From contig JAIPBT010000008.1 in the NCBI GenBank assembly GCA_021738565.1, positions 1 to 64,000 of the forward strand: DNA of 64,000 nucleotides. Reading direction: 5' to 3'. Shown piece after piece: positions 8,182 through 16,976 of this stretch (position 1 is the first letter of the stretch; each line of letters starts with the position of its first letter). The translations under genes and the position numbers were made by a program. The notes under the pieces were generated by a model. The model did no database searches. It was not told the origin of the DNA and saw nothing but the letters and a program-made list of their open reading frames with translations. The stretch is from Bacteroidales bacterium. GTDB taxonomy: Bacteria > Bacteroidota > Bacteroidia > Bacteroidales > GCA-2748055.

Positions 8182-9336
8182 ATGGCAACAATGACAAAAG
8201 ATTACCGGAATGCGCTGACTGCAATGCGCCGGCATTTGCATAAACATCCGGAAACAGCTCACCAGGAGAAAGCAACATCGGATTATGTTGCTGATTTTCT
8301 TTCTCAATTCGATCCGGATAAAATAATCCGGAAGATTGGGGGTAACGGACTTGCAGCTGTCTTTTCAGGTAATAAAAAAGGGCCGGTGGTGATGATACGT
8401 GCCGAATTGGACGCACTGCCACTGAAAGAGGAAAATCAGCTTGCTTACCGTTCGGCTTACAGTGACAGGGGACATCTGTGTGGCCATGATGGGCACATGA
8501 CAATGGTTGCAGGCCTCGCACCACTTATCTCTGCATCAAAGCCAGGTAGAGGCAGGGTTGTCCTTTTCTTCCAGCCTGCAGAGGAGACTGGCGAAGGAGC
8601 CAGGAAGTCAATTGAAGATGAAAAGTTTAAGGAAATTGAACCCGATTATGTGTATGCACTTCATAATTTGCCCGGTTATGAAAAGTCATCGGTGGTATTG
8701 AAGAGAGACGTATTTGCCTCAGCTTCCAAAGGCCTTATCATTAAATTGGAAGGAGCATCTTCGCATGCAGGACATCCGGAAGGCGGCAACAATCCTTCCG
8801 TGGCAACCGGGTTGATATTGCAATCTGTGTTAAGTATCCCACAGAGAAAGGTTCCGCTTCACGAATCAGTTTTGATTACCCCGATACACCTGAGAGTTGG
8901 CAGACCGGCTTTTGGAACATCTCCAGGTGAAGGGGAGTTAATGTTCACCCTGAGGGCGCATTCAAATGAAATTATGGAAACCATGGAAAAGGCCATTCTG
9001 AAAGAGGTCAGGGAAATCGCAAAGTCACATGATCTGTCATTTAACTACAGCTGGACCGAGCCTTTCGAGGTGGTAAAAAACGATGGGAATTGTGTGGATA
9101 TGATAAATAAATGTGCTGAAAATCTGGACCTTACAATTGTGAACAGGGAAATTCCTTTCCCGTGGTCAGAAGATTTCGGTGTTTTTACCTCCAGGTATCC
9201 CGGCGCCCTTTTCGGACTTGGAGCAGGGAAAAACACACCGCAGCTCCATCATCCCAATTATAATTTTCCTGATGACATATTGGAAAAGGGAACCCTGCTG
9301 TTCTATCAGATAATTGCCGGGCATTTAAATGATTGA
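8182..9336 (+). CDS. M20D family amidohydrolase (hippurate hydrolase / N-acyl amino acid amidohydrolase type)
   Basis: A 384-residue cytoplasmic metal-dependent amidase that splits N-acyl or N-aminoacyl bonds to free an amino acid. The metal-binding motifs of the M20D family are all present: 'MIRAELDALPL', 'CGHDGHMTM', 'QPAEETGEGA' with the catalytic glutamate pair, and 'SSHAGHPEGG' in the lid domain. No signal peptide. It is followed after 28 bases by an alanine-racemase-family gene on the same strand, so the two may act in sequence on the same released amino acid, for example in recycling of peptides or cell-wall fragments. The true acyl group is not predictable. Confidence 0.9.
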   Translation: MATMTKDYRNALTAMRRHLHKHPETAHQEKATSDYVADFLSQFDPDKIIRKIGGNGLAAVFSGNKKGPVVMIRAELDALPLKEENQLAYRSAYSDRGHLCGHDGHMTMVAGLAPLISASKPGRGRVVLFFQPAEETGEGARKSIEDEKFKEIEPDYVYALHNLPGYEKSSVVLKRDVFASASKGLIIKLEGASSHAGHPEGGNNPSVATGLILQSVLSIPQRKVPLHESVLITPIHLRVGRPAFGTSPGEGELMFTLRAHSNEIMETMEKAILKEVREIAKSHDLSFNYSWTEPFEVVKNDGNCVDMINKCAENLDLTIVNREIPFPWSEDFGVFTSRYPGALFGLGAGKNTPQLHHPNYNFPDDILEKGTLLFYQIIAGHLND

Positions 9337-9364
9337 TTGAAAAATTTAAATCCAGTTAAGTTTT

Positions 9365-10528
9365 ATGCTACACACTTCATTTATAGAACTCAACCCGGAG
9401 GCCCTGCAAAATAACATCAGGTACATGCGGGATCACATGGCAAAAGGTGCAAGGTATTCCATGGTGATCAAGGGAAATGCTTATGGACATGGGATTGAGA
9501 ATATAATTCCAATGGCGGAAGCGTGCGATGTGGATCATTTTTCTGTTTTTTCCGTTTCGGAAGCCATAAGGGCCAGAAAAACTGCATCTGCTGAAACAGA
9601 AATTATGATAATGGGCTGGATTGACCGCGAAGAGATAGAGTGGGCCATTCAAAATGATGTCTCTTTTTATGTTTTTACCTTTGACAGGCTGACAGCAGCC
9701 TGTAACACTGCAAAAAGATTGAAGAAAAGTGCAAGTATCCATCTTGAGCTGGAAACCGGAATGCACAGGACCGGGTTCAATGGCAAGGAATTGGATAAAG
9801 TCCTGCATTACCTGGCCAGGAATAGAAAACACCTGTATGTGGAAGGGATCTGTACCCATTATGCAGGTGCAGAGTCAATAAACAATTATTCCAGGATAAG
9901 GGAACAGATCGATACATTCAATTCATTGGTTAATAAGTCCATCAATGAAGGTGTAGTCCCAAAATACAGGCATACCGCTTGCTCCGCAGCTGTTTTGAGG
10001 TATCCTGAAACGATCATGGACCTTGTCAGGGTTGGAATAGCCAATTACGGCTTTTGGCCGAGTGAAGAGTTGCGCATGAACCATTTCATTGACAGCGAGA
10101 AAAAAGGTGTTCCTCCCACGGATCCGCTTGATCGTGTACTTGCCTGGAAAAGCACTGTAATGAGCGTCAATGTTGTTCCTGCGGGAGAATATATTAGTTA
10201 TGGCAAGTCATACCTGACAAACAGGGACACGACCATTGCCACGGTTCCTGTTGGATATGGATATGGCTATGCCAGAACACTGAGCAATATGGGACATGTA
10301 TTGCTGCATGGCAAGCGGGTTAAGGTCATTGGCTCAGTAAATATGAACATGATGGTGATTGATGTTACCGATGTAAAAAAACCAAAAATTGGCGATGAGG
10401 TAGTGCTTATTGGTAAGCAGGGAGATCTTAATATCTCGGTAAGTTCATTCGGCGATATGACCAACAGTCTGAATTACGAATTGCTTACCCGGTTGCCGGG
10501 CCACATACCACGACATATCAGCGAATAG
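9365..10528 (+). CDS. alr: Alanine racemase family protein
   Basis: A PLP enzyme of 387 residues with an N-terminal barrel and C-terminal beta domain. The PLP lysine is K36 in 'SMVIKGNAYGHG' and the second catalytic base is the tyrosine in 'EYISYGKSY'. Family segments 'VEGICTHYAGAES' and 'VPVGYGYGYARTL' are present. It deviates from textbook Alr at several points: 'VIKGNAYGHG' in place of 'VVKANAYGHG', 'VGYGYGY' where most have 'VGYGDGY', and 'NMNMMVIDV' in place of the usual 'MDQ' type. It could therefore be a second, broader-specificity racemase rather than the cell-wall enzyme. It is paired with the M20D amidohydrolase just upstream. Confidence 0.8.
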   Translation: MLHTSFIELNPEALQNNIRYMRDHMAKGARYSMVIKGNAYGHGIENIIPMAEACDVDHFSVFSVSEAIRARKTASAETEIMIMGWIDREEIEWAIQNDVSFYVFTFDRLTAACNTAKRLKKSASIHLELETGMHRTGFNGKELDKVLHYLARNRKHLYVEGICTHYAGAESINNYSRIREQIDTFNSLVNKSINEGVVPKYRHTACSAAVLRYPETIMDLVRVGIANYGFWPSEELRMNHFIDSEKKGVPPTDPLDRVLAWKSTVMSVNVVPAGEYISYGKSYLTNRDTTIATVPVGYGYGYARTLSNMGHVLLHGKRVKVIGSVNMNMMVIDVTDVKKPKIGDEVVLIGKQGDLNISVSSFGDMTNSLNYELLTRLPGHIPRHISE

Positions 10529-10560
10529 CATGTTATTTTTTGGTAGATTTTTTTTGAAAA

Positions 10561-10593
10561 TTTGCATAATAATTAAAAAATAATCTACTTTTG
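10561..10593 (+). promoter_or_regulatory. Promoter of the polyamine operon
   Basis: TTTG at 10561-10564, a 21-base spacer, then a perfect -7 box TACTTTTG at 10586-10593. The leader to the start codon at 10660 is about 60 bases and very AT-rich. Spacing and both boxes match the promoter upstream of rpmB in this window. Confidence 0.75.
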
Positions 10594-10659
10594 GTCAATA
10601 TATTCCATTGGTTTATATAAATTAGTGTATATCAGTACAATACATTTATATATCAATAG

Positions 10660-12069
10660 ATGAAAAATACATATTTTGATCTCATTGAACAGAGTTTCTA
10701 CTTTCCGCAGGAGGGTTTTGATCTGAGAGACGGATATTTGACATTTCATGGTGTTGCACTGAAGCACCTCATAAAAAAATACGGAACTCCATTCAGATTC
10801 ATATACTTGCCAAAAATCGGTGACCAGATCAAAAAAGCCCGGAACCTTTTCAACAGGGCAATAAAATCGCACGGATACAATGGCAGGTATTACTTTTGTT
10901 ACTGTACGAAGTGCAATCACTTCTTTCATGTGATAAAAGAAGCGCTGAAGCACAATGTGAACCTGGAGACCTCATCTTCATACGATATAGATCTCATACT
11001 TGAGCTGGCAGAAAAAGGATTGATCGATAAATCAAGGTACATCCTTCATAATGGATTTAAAACAGAAGATTACCTGAAACGTATCCTCAGGTTGTACGAT
11101 GCAGGATTTAAGAACAGTGTGATCATCCTCGACAGCATGTCTGAATTGGACCGGCTCGAAAGGCTAATGGATGGACATAAACTGAAGCTGGGAATAAGAA
11201 TGGCCATTAACGAGGAAGCGCAGTCTGCATATTATACTTCACGTCTGGGCATCCCGGAATCAAAAATAATGGATTTTTATCACAACAGGATAAAGACCAA
11301 CCCTAACCTGGAACTGAAAATGCTTCATTTTTTCATAGATTCAGGCATCAGGGATTCACTTTATTTCTGGGGAGAATTCAAAAGGGCGCTGAAATTATAC
11401 ATCGAATTGAAAAAGGAATGTAATAACCTTGATTCTTTTAACCTTGGAGGAGGCTTTCCAATCAGGAATCACCTTGGTTTTGAATACAGTTACGAATATA
11501 TGATCAATGAGATCACCGGTGCAATAAAAGATGATTGTGTAAAGGAAAATGTTGCAGAACCTGATATTTACACTGAATTTGGAAGGTATACCGTAGGCGA
11601 GTCGGGAGCTATTGTATTTGAGGTGTTGGAGCAGAAAAAACAGAACGACAACGAGATCTGGTACATCATTAACAACAGCCTTATGAACACGATCCCTGAT
11701 GCATGGTCGATGCACGAAAAGTTTATCCTGCTTCCCATTAATAAATGGTACAACGAATACGGGCGAGTGAATATTGGCGGCATCAGCTGCGATCATTCAG
11801 ACTATTATAATTCCGAGGACCTCAACCAGGAAATATTGTTGCCGAAATACAAGGATCAGGATAAGGAACCTCTGTATATAGGTTTCTTTCATACAGGTGC
11901 ATACCAGGATTCGATAAGTGGATACGGTGGCATCAAGCATTGCCTGATACCGGCACCCAAACATGTGATCATCGATCGCGACGAAAAAGGAAATATTGTC
12001 GATCATGTATACAGGGAGGAACAATCAGCAGGTGATATGTTTATTATCCTTGGCTATAATGTGCAATAA
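10660..12069 (+). CDS. Arginine decarboxylase-like PLP enzyme (alanine-racemase fold)
   Basis: A 469-residue fold-type III PLP decarboxylase, shorter than the classic 630-residue SpeA. The PLP lysine is likely K84 in 'YYFCYCTKCNHF' (equivalent to YAxKxN), the phosphate-binding region is near 'FNLGGGFPI', and 'YTEFGRYTVGESG' matches the E-PGR-type strand of this superfamily. It removes the carboxyl group of arginine to give agmatine; this substrate is inferred mainly from the next gene, agmatinase, which begins inside the stop codon (TAATG). The same short enzyme followed by agmatinase and a deoxyhypusine-synthase-like gene is a recurrent Bacteroidota arrangement. A strong promoter precedes it. 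Ornithine or diaminopimelate are less likely substrates. Confidence 0.8.
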   Translation: MKNTYFDLIEQSFYFPQEGFDLRDGYLTFHGVALKHLIKKYGTPFRFIYLPKIGDQIKKARNLFNRAIKSHGYNGRYYFCYCTKCNHFFHVIKEALKHNVNLETSSSYDIDLILELAEKGLIDKSRYILHNGFKTEDYLKRILRLYDAGFKNSVIILDSMSELDRLERLMDGHKLKLGIRMAINEEAQSAYYTSRLGIPESKIMDFYHNRIKTNPNLELKMLHFFIDSGIRDSLYFWGEFKRALKLYIELKKECNNLDSFNLGGGFPIRNHLGFEYSYEYMINEITGAIKDDCVKENVAEPDIYTEFGRYTVGESGAIVFEVLEQKKQNDNEIWYIINNSLMNTIPDAWSMHEKFILLPINKWYNEYGRVNIGGISCDHSDYYNSEDLNQEILLPKYKDQDKEPLYIGFFHTGAYQDSISGYGGIKHCLIPAPKHVIIDRDEKGNIVDHVYREEQSAGDMFIILGYNVQ

Positions 12070-12920
12070 TGAGAACATTTGGTGGAATTGATCCGCGGTA
12101 TGCATTATTTGACAAGGCTGCAGTTTTATTGCAGTCCATCCCTTATGATGGCACCAGTACCTGGGGTAAAGGCGCTGATCAGGGATTTGATGCGTTTCTT
12201 GAGGCTGCGGAAAACATGGAATTATATGATATTGAGACCGATTCGGAAGTCTATAAAGTGGGCATACACATACTGCCGGAAATCAGAGAGAAAAGCTCTC
12301 CGGAATCTGTTTACCATGCAGTGAAAAAAAATACCCGGAAATTGCTCAAGCATAACAAGTTATTGACATTTTTCGGAGGTGAACATTCGATCAGCATAGG
12401 GATCATAGAGGCATTTCTTGAAAAATATCCCGGTTTAACGGTTTTACAGCTTGATGCGCACGCAGACCTGCGCGATAGTTATGACGGAACACCATACAAC
12501 CATGCCTGCGCCATGCATGCTGCAAGCAGATACGCCAACCTGATACAGGTAGGAATTAGAAGTATGGACCGGATCGAAATGCAATTCATGGACCCCGATA
12601 AATGTTTCACTGCTGAAATGATGAAGCAGAATGGGCGCTGGATTCAAAATTCTCTGGATCTCATGGGTGAAGAAGTTTATATTACACTTGACCTTGATGT
12701 ACTGGATCCTTCAATTATGCCTTCCACCGGGACCCCTGAACCGGGAGGTATGCTCTATTATGAGATACTTGAATACCTCAGAGAGGTTTTTTATGAAAAG
12801 AAAGTGGTAGGATTTGACATCGTGGAATTTGCCCCGTTAGAAGGTCTGAATGCCCCGGGATTTACTGTTGCAAAGTTATATTACAAATTGTTGTCATATT
12901 ATTTTAAAAATGCAGAATAA
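12069..12920 (+). CDS. speB: Agmatinase (ureohydrolase family)
   Basis: A 283-residue binuclear manganese hydrolase that converts agmatine to putrescine and urea. Metal-binding motifs are complete: 'GGEHSISIG' (His ligand), 'LDAHADLRDSY' (DAHAD) and 'LDLDVLDPSIMPSTG' (DxDxxDP). 'TGTPEPGG' supports the agmatinase/ureohydrolase family. Second gene of the polyamine operon: it starts on the last base of the upstream stop codon and overlaps the following gene by 11 bases, so all three are translationally coupled. Confidence 0.92.
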   Translation: MRTFGGIDPRYALFDKAAVLLQSIPYDGTSTWGKGADQGFDAFLEAAENMELYDIETDSEVYKVGIHILPEIREKSSPESVYHAVKKNTRKLLKHNKLLTFFGGEHSISIGIIEAFLEKYPGLTVLQLDAHADLRDSYDGTPYNHACAMHAASRYANLIQVGIRSMDRIEMQFMDPDKCFTAEMMKQNGRWIQNSLDLMGEEVYITLDLDVLDPSIMPSTGTPEPGGMLYYEILEYLREVFYEKKVVGFDIVEFAPLEGLNAPGFTVAKLYYKLLSYYFKNAE

Positions 12921-13887
12921 AGGAGCTGTAAGCAGTTTTATGCTTGAACATTTCAGGCATTTTAATGCAGCTGCGTTGCTGGATGCAGCCAAAGCTTATG
13001 AAGAACAGATCAACAAGGGGAACATGATGATGATCACCCTTGCAGGTGCCATGAGTACCGCTGAACTGGGAATTTCTCTGGCAGAGATGATACGCAATGA
13101 CAAGGTACACATCATCTCTTGTACCGGAGCGAATCTTGAAGAGGACCTTATGAATCTCGTTGCCCATTCACACTACAGACGTGTTCCCGGTTACAGGGAC
13201 CTGACACCTGAAGAGGAAAGGGGACTCCTTGATAAGGGACTGAACAGGGTGACAGATACATGCATTCCCGAGGAGGAGGCATTCCGGCGTCTTCAAAAAC
13301 ATATCTATAAACTATGGAAAAAAGCTGATGATGATGGACTGAGTTTCCTGCCCCATGAATTCATGTACCAGCTGATCCGTACCGATGAATTGAAAGAATA
13401 CTATGAGGCAGATCCAAAAAACAGCTGGCTGCTTGCTGCTGCTGAGAAAGACCTGCCTTTGGTGGTTCCGGGATGGGAAGACTCAACCATGGGAAATATA
13501 TTTGCCTCATATTGCCTTAAAGGGGAACTTTCTCCTAAAACTGTACGGTCGGGTATAGAGTATATGACCCTGCTGGCTCAGTGGTACACGGAAAATACGA
13601 AGGACAATGGGGTTGGTTTCTTTCAAATAGGGGGTGGAATTGCCGGTGATTTTCCGATCTGCGTGGTACCCATGTTGTACCAGGACCTGGAATTGACAGA
13701 GACCCCTTTTTGGAGCTATTTTTGCCAGATATCAGATTCGACCACCAGTTTTGGCTCCTATTCCGGAGCTGTTCCAAATGAGAAGATTACCTGGGGCAAA
13801 TTGGATGTGGATACACCAAAATTCATTATTGAATCTGATGCAACCATAGTTGCACCCCTTATATTTGCATATATTTTGGGGAAATAA
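12910..13887 (+). CDS. Deoxyhypusine-synthase-like protein (probable homospermidine or polyamine-forming enzyme)
   Basis: An NAD-dependent aminobutyl-transfer enzyme fold. I place the start at ATG 12910 (325 residues, 11-base overlap with agmatinase); the track start at 12850 adds residues with no family match. The active-site lysine that forms the imine intermediate is kept in 'ITWGKLDVD' near residue 297, and 'TLAGAMSTAELG' and 'CTGANLEEDL' match the NAD and substrate site of the family. Bacteria lack the eIF5A target, so protein modification is unlikely. Plant homospermidine synthase evolved from this family, and a bacterial homologue directly after agmatinase most likely uses putrescine. 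Product assignment is inference. Confidence 0.82.
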   Translation: MQNKGAVSSFMLEHFRHFNAAALLDAAKAYEEQINKGNMMMITLAGAMSTAELGISLAEMIRNDKVHIISCTGANLEEDLMNLVAHSHYRRVPGYRDLTPEEERGLLDKGLNRVTDTCIPEEEAFRRLQKHIYKLWKKADDDGLSFLPHEFMYQLIRTDELKEYYEADPKNSWLLAAAEKDLPLVVPGWEDSTMGNIFASYCLKGELSPKTVRSGIEYMTLLAQWYTENTKDNGVGFFQIGGGIAGDFPICVVPMLYQDLELTETPFWSYFCQISDSTTSFGSYSGAVPNEKITWGKLDVDTPKFIIESDATIVAPLIFAYILGK

Positions 13888-13909
13888 TTTGCATACATTC
13901 AGTTAATTA

Positions 13910-14042
13910 GTGTCAGAAATAAAACTCATATTATTAAGCAGTGCTTGATAAGAAAACGTCAAGAGCATCCCGATAGTCATCGGGATCGATGACTGTTTTG
14001 AAGTTGACCATAACGCAGCAATTGGCGTTTTCTTGCAAGCAC
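13910..14042 (+). repeat. Family B structured element, longest form (copy B1, 133 bp) with TAATTA duplication
   Basis: Begins GTGTCAGAAATAAAACTCAT and ends GCGTTTTCTTGCAAGCAC. An internal arm GTGCTTGATAAGAAAACG pairs almost perfectly with the right end. The apex contains ATCCCGAT / ATCGGGAT. It is flanked by TAATTA on both sides (13904-13909 and 14043-14048). It separates the polyamine operon from the glutaminase gene. Confidence 0.85.
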
Positions 14043-14057
14043 TAATTACCATAAGCC

Positions 14058-14633
14058 ATGTTACTTATTATTGATAACCAAAGTGCGTTTATCAGGAAGT
14101 TTAAGCGCCAATACCTGTCTGAGCAAAACTTTGATTTTGTTTTTTTTGATCACAACCAGCCAATCACTCTTTCTCAAAAGAGTGAAATAAAAGGGATCAT
14201 TTTGTCAGGCGGAAGGGGCAATCCTTTTGAACCACTGAACCTTACAAGCAATTTTGTGGCATTGATGAATTTTGATGTACCCGTTATCGGGTTTTGCCTC
14301 GGACATGAGATCATAGCAGCTGCCTACAGGGGAAGGATAAAGAAATTACCGGAATACCATGCAAAAAAGGAACTCATTACAATCACAAAGCCGGAAGACC
14401 CCATATTTAAAGGATTGGGTAAGACAGAGGTGATCCTGCAGAAGAAGCATGCCTTCCATGTTACTGAACTGCCCGAGTCATTTATATCGCTTGCCTCTTC
14501 CGATACCACAGCTACTGAAATAATAAGACATAAGGAAAAATATATATATGGATTTCAGGCACATCCTGAAGTGGGTAGTCCTGACGGTTTGATGTTAATT
14601 GAAAACTTCCTGAGAATCTGTAATATTCTTTAA
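14058..14633 (+). CDS. Class I glutamine amidotransferase (stand-alone glutaminase, GuaAA-like)
   Basis: A 191-residue class I glutaminase domain with the full triad: C80 in 'IGFCLGHE', H169 and E171 in 'QAHPEVG'. The oxyanion strand is 'GIILSGGRGNP'. The sequence ('LLIIDN' start, no ATP-pyrophosphatase domain) resembles the archaeal-type separate GMP synthase glutaminase subunit, but no synthetase subunit lies nearby. Such enzymes deliver ammonia to a partner, or hydrolyse gamma-glutamyl amides as PuuD does in putrescine breakdown. The next gene is an ATP-grasp ligase, 80 bases away, the most likely partner by position. Both follow a polyamine operon, so amidation or gamma-glutamyl-amine chemistry are the two main options. 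Confidence 0.8.
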   Translation: MLLIIDNQSAFIRKFKRQYLSEQNFDFVFFDHNQPITLSQKSEIKGIILSGGRGNPFEPLNLTSNFVALMNFDVPVIGFCLGHEIIAAAYRGRIKKLPEYHAKKELITITKPEDPIFKGLGKTEVILQKKHAFHVTELPESFISLASSDTTATEIIRHKEKYIYGFQAHPEVGSPDGLMLIENFLRICNIL

Positions 14634-14713
14634 ATGGGATTTGCTGAAAAACACAAAATAACTTTATAATGAGCATGATACATAAATTTAGATCAGCATA
14701 GAAAAATATTTTA

Positions 14714-16870
14714 ATGAAAATAGCAATCATTTACAATAAGGATATCGAAGGTGTCATCAACACTTTTGGTATGCAAAACAAAGAGTTTTACAATGAAAAA
14801 ACTGTGAAAAAGGTGGCGGCCAGCCTGGAAAAGGCGGGTCATAATGTTGCGGTTATGGATGGAAACAAGCAGATCATTGAGCGGCTGGAAAACTTTTTAC
14901 CGCGGGTGACGGAGGGGGAAAACATGGGAATGATTTTCAATATGGCCTATGGCATCCAGGGAGAAAGCAGGTACACACATATCCCTTCGATGCTTGAAAT
15001 GCTGGGATTGCCTTACGTTGGGTCATCTCCATCCGGGCATGCCATCGCACTGGATAAGGTATTGACAAAGATTATATGGAAAAACAATAACCTTCCAACT
15101 CCCGATTTCTGGGTGTTCAATTCTGCCGGGGATGACCTTTCAACAGTAAACTATCCCGTTATAGTCAAACCCAAAATGGAAAGTGTTTCATTTGGATTGA
15201 GGGTGGTTAATAACCCGGCGGATTTGCGGGATGCTGTTGAGTTCATTGTAAATGAATTTGACCAGCAGGCGCTTGTGGAGCAATTCATCAGGGGCAGAGA
15301 ATTTGCCATTGGATTACTTGGAAATTCTCCAATTGAGTCATTTCCCGTACTGGAGATAGACCTGGATGGAGATCCTGATGCCATACAGACAGTGGATCAT
15401 AAAAAACTAAACCCGAGACAAAAAATTTGTCCTGCACAGATTTCTGAAAACCTTGCAGCAGAAATGCAAAGGCTAAGTATTGAAGCATTTAAGGCAATTA
15501 ATTTGCGTGATTTTGCCCGGGTTGATATCAGGTTGGATGAAAACGACAATATCTACCTGCTTGAAATAAATTCAATGGCCAGTCTCGGAGAATCGGGCTC
15601 CTATCCACATGCTGCAAAGGTAGCCGGCTATTCTTACGAAGCGCTTGTAAATCGAATGCTTGATGTTGCCGCAGTACGTTATTTTTCTGGCAACATGGAG
15701 CCACCGGTATTACCAGGGGATTTGAAAGCCGCTGCCCTGCCTCAGACAGCAAGGATCAGATCATTTCTAAAAACACGTGAACCACAGGCAGAGCGACTGC
15801 TTCGAAAGCTTGTTGATGTAAATACCCATGTCAGGAATGTGGAAGGTGTCAACCGGTCAGGCGAGATCATTACCTCTGAATTAAGCCAACTGGGTTTTCG
15901 ACATGAAGTATTTCCCCAGGTAGAGGTCGGGAACATCCTTTTCTATACAAATTCTTCTGATCAGGAATGTGATTACCTGATACTGTTGCCCGTGGATAAC
16001 CGCGTAAAATTGCCCAATCATGAAAATTTTCACAGGGATGAGCAATACATAGAAGGAACCGGTATCTGGGAGAACAAAGGAGGAATTTCAGTTGTTATAT
16101 CTGCACTTCAGGCACTCCGGTTTATAAGAAAATTAAGAAAATTGAGGATTGGTATATTGTTGACCACAGATTCCTCAATTGACGGGAAATTCTCTAAGTC
16201 AATTATTCAACAAAAATCAGAGCAGGCAAATGTTATTCTTGCTGTAAGTGGCTCAACCAAGGATGGGGGTATCGTTCTTTCCCGTTCAGGATCAGCCAGG
16301 TACTGGCTGGAGACAAAATTAATGAAAAAGGAGTTTGCGGAAAATATCTCCATTACGGCTGCGAACTTCAACAGGATGATCGCAGGTATCACAGATATTA
16401 CCCGCGATGATAATGAGAACCTGATTGCTCCTTTTGAAATTAATTTCAGCAGCAATATCTTTAAGGAAATTGCCTACGGTTCTGCCGGCATAAGTGTTCG
16501 GTACAATTCAACAGAGGCGATGGAACAAATTGAAGGAAAAATAAAGAAAATAATCAATCAGTATAAACGCAACAAGGTTTATCATATTCATTTTGAAGGC
16601 GGATTGAAAAGACCGGCAATGTACAGATCTGAAGTTTCCGATAACCTGTACAACAAAATTCTTTCCATTGCCAAAAGTATCGATGTGAGGGTTGCAAAAA
16701 TTCACAGATGGAGTTCAGCTGACATCTGTCATATAAACAGGGAAATGCCAAAAATAGATGGTTTGGGACCGATTGGTGAGTTCCTTCCATCAAATAACGA
16801 AAGGATTTTAAGGCATAGCCTGGTTGACAGGGCACTTATGTTTGCCCTTATCCTGCTTAGAAATAAATAA
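14714..16870 (+). CDS. D-Ala-D-Ala-ligase-like ATP-grasp enzyme fused to a degenerate M20 peptidase domain
   Basis: A 718-residue fusion. Residues 1-325 are an ATP-grasp ligase of the Ddl type: 'IFNMAYGIQGESR' and 'IPSMLEMLGLPYVGS' match the Ddl substrate loop, and the magnesium ligands lie in 'FARVDIRL' and 'YLLEINSMAS' (E284, N286). Residues about 350-718 have the M20/CPG2 peptidase layout, but the metal site is lost: the usual GHxDT becomes 'LPVDNR' (424-430), GxGxxDxKGG becomes 'GTGIWENKGG' (448-457), and the DEE catalytic pair becomes 'TDSSID'. The N-terminal half looks able to join a carboxylate to an amine; the C-terminal half is probably a non-catalytic substrate-binding module. Co-directional with the glutaminase before it. 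Confidence 0.82.
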   Translation: MKIAIIYNKDIEGVINTFGMQNKEFYNEKTVKKVAASLEKAGHNVAVMDGNKQIIERLENFLPRVTEGENMGMIFNMAYGIQGESRYTHIPSMLEMLGLPYVGSSPSGHAIALDKVLTKIIWKNNNLPTPDFWVFNSAGDDLSTVNYPVIVKPKMESVSFGLRVVNNPADLRDAVEFIVNEFDQQALVEQFIRGREFAIGLLGNSPIESFPVLEIDLDGDPDAIQTVDHKKLNPRQKICPAQISENLAAEMQRLSIEAFKAINLRDFARVDIRLDENDNIYLLEINSMASLGESGSYPHAAKVAGYSYEALVNRMLDVAAVRYFSGNMEPPVLPGDLKAAALPQTARIRSFLKTREPQAERLLRKLVDVNTHVRNVEGVNRSGEIITSELSQLGFRHEVFPQVEVGNILFYTNSSDQECDYLILLPVDNRVKLPNHENFHRDEQYIEGTGIWENKGGISVVISALQALRFIRKLRKLRIGILLTTDSSIDGKFSKSIIQQKSEQANVILAVSGSTKDGGIVLSRSGSARYWLETKLMKKEFAENISITAANFNRMIAGITDITRDDNENLIAPFEINFSSNIFKEIAYGSAGISVRYNSTEAMEQIEGKIKKIINQYKRNKVYHIHFEGGLKRPAMYRSEVSDNLYNKILSIAKSIDVRVAKIHRWSSADICHINREMPKIDGLGPIGEFLPSNNERILRHSLVDRALMFALILLRNK

Positions 16871-16976
16871 CCCGGCTGCCCATTTTGCAATGGTTTCACA
16901 ACGATCTGATCCTCATAGTGCGGACATGTATATTTTACATCCAATGCAGTCAAAGCAATTACCGCATGATTTTAAT

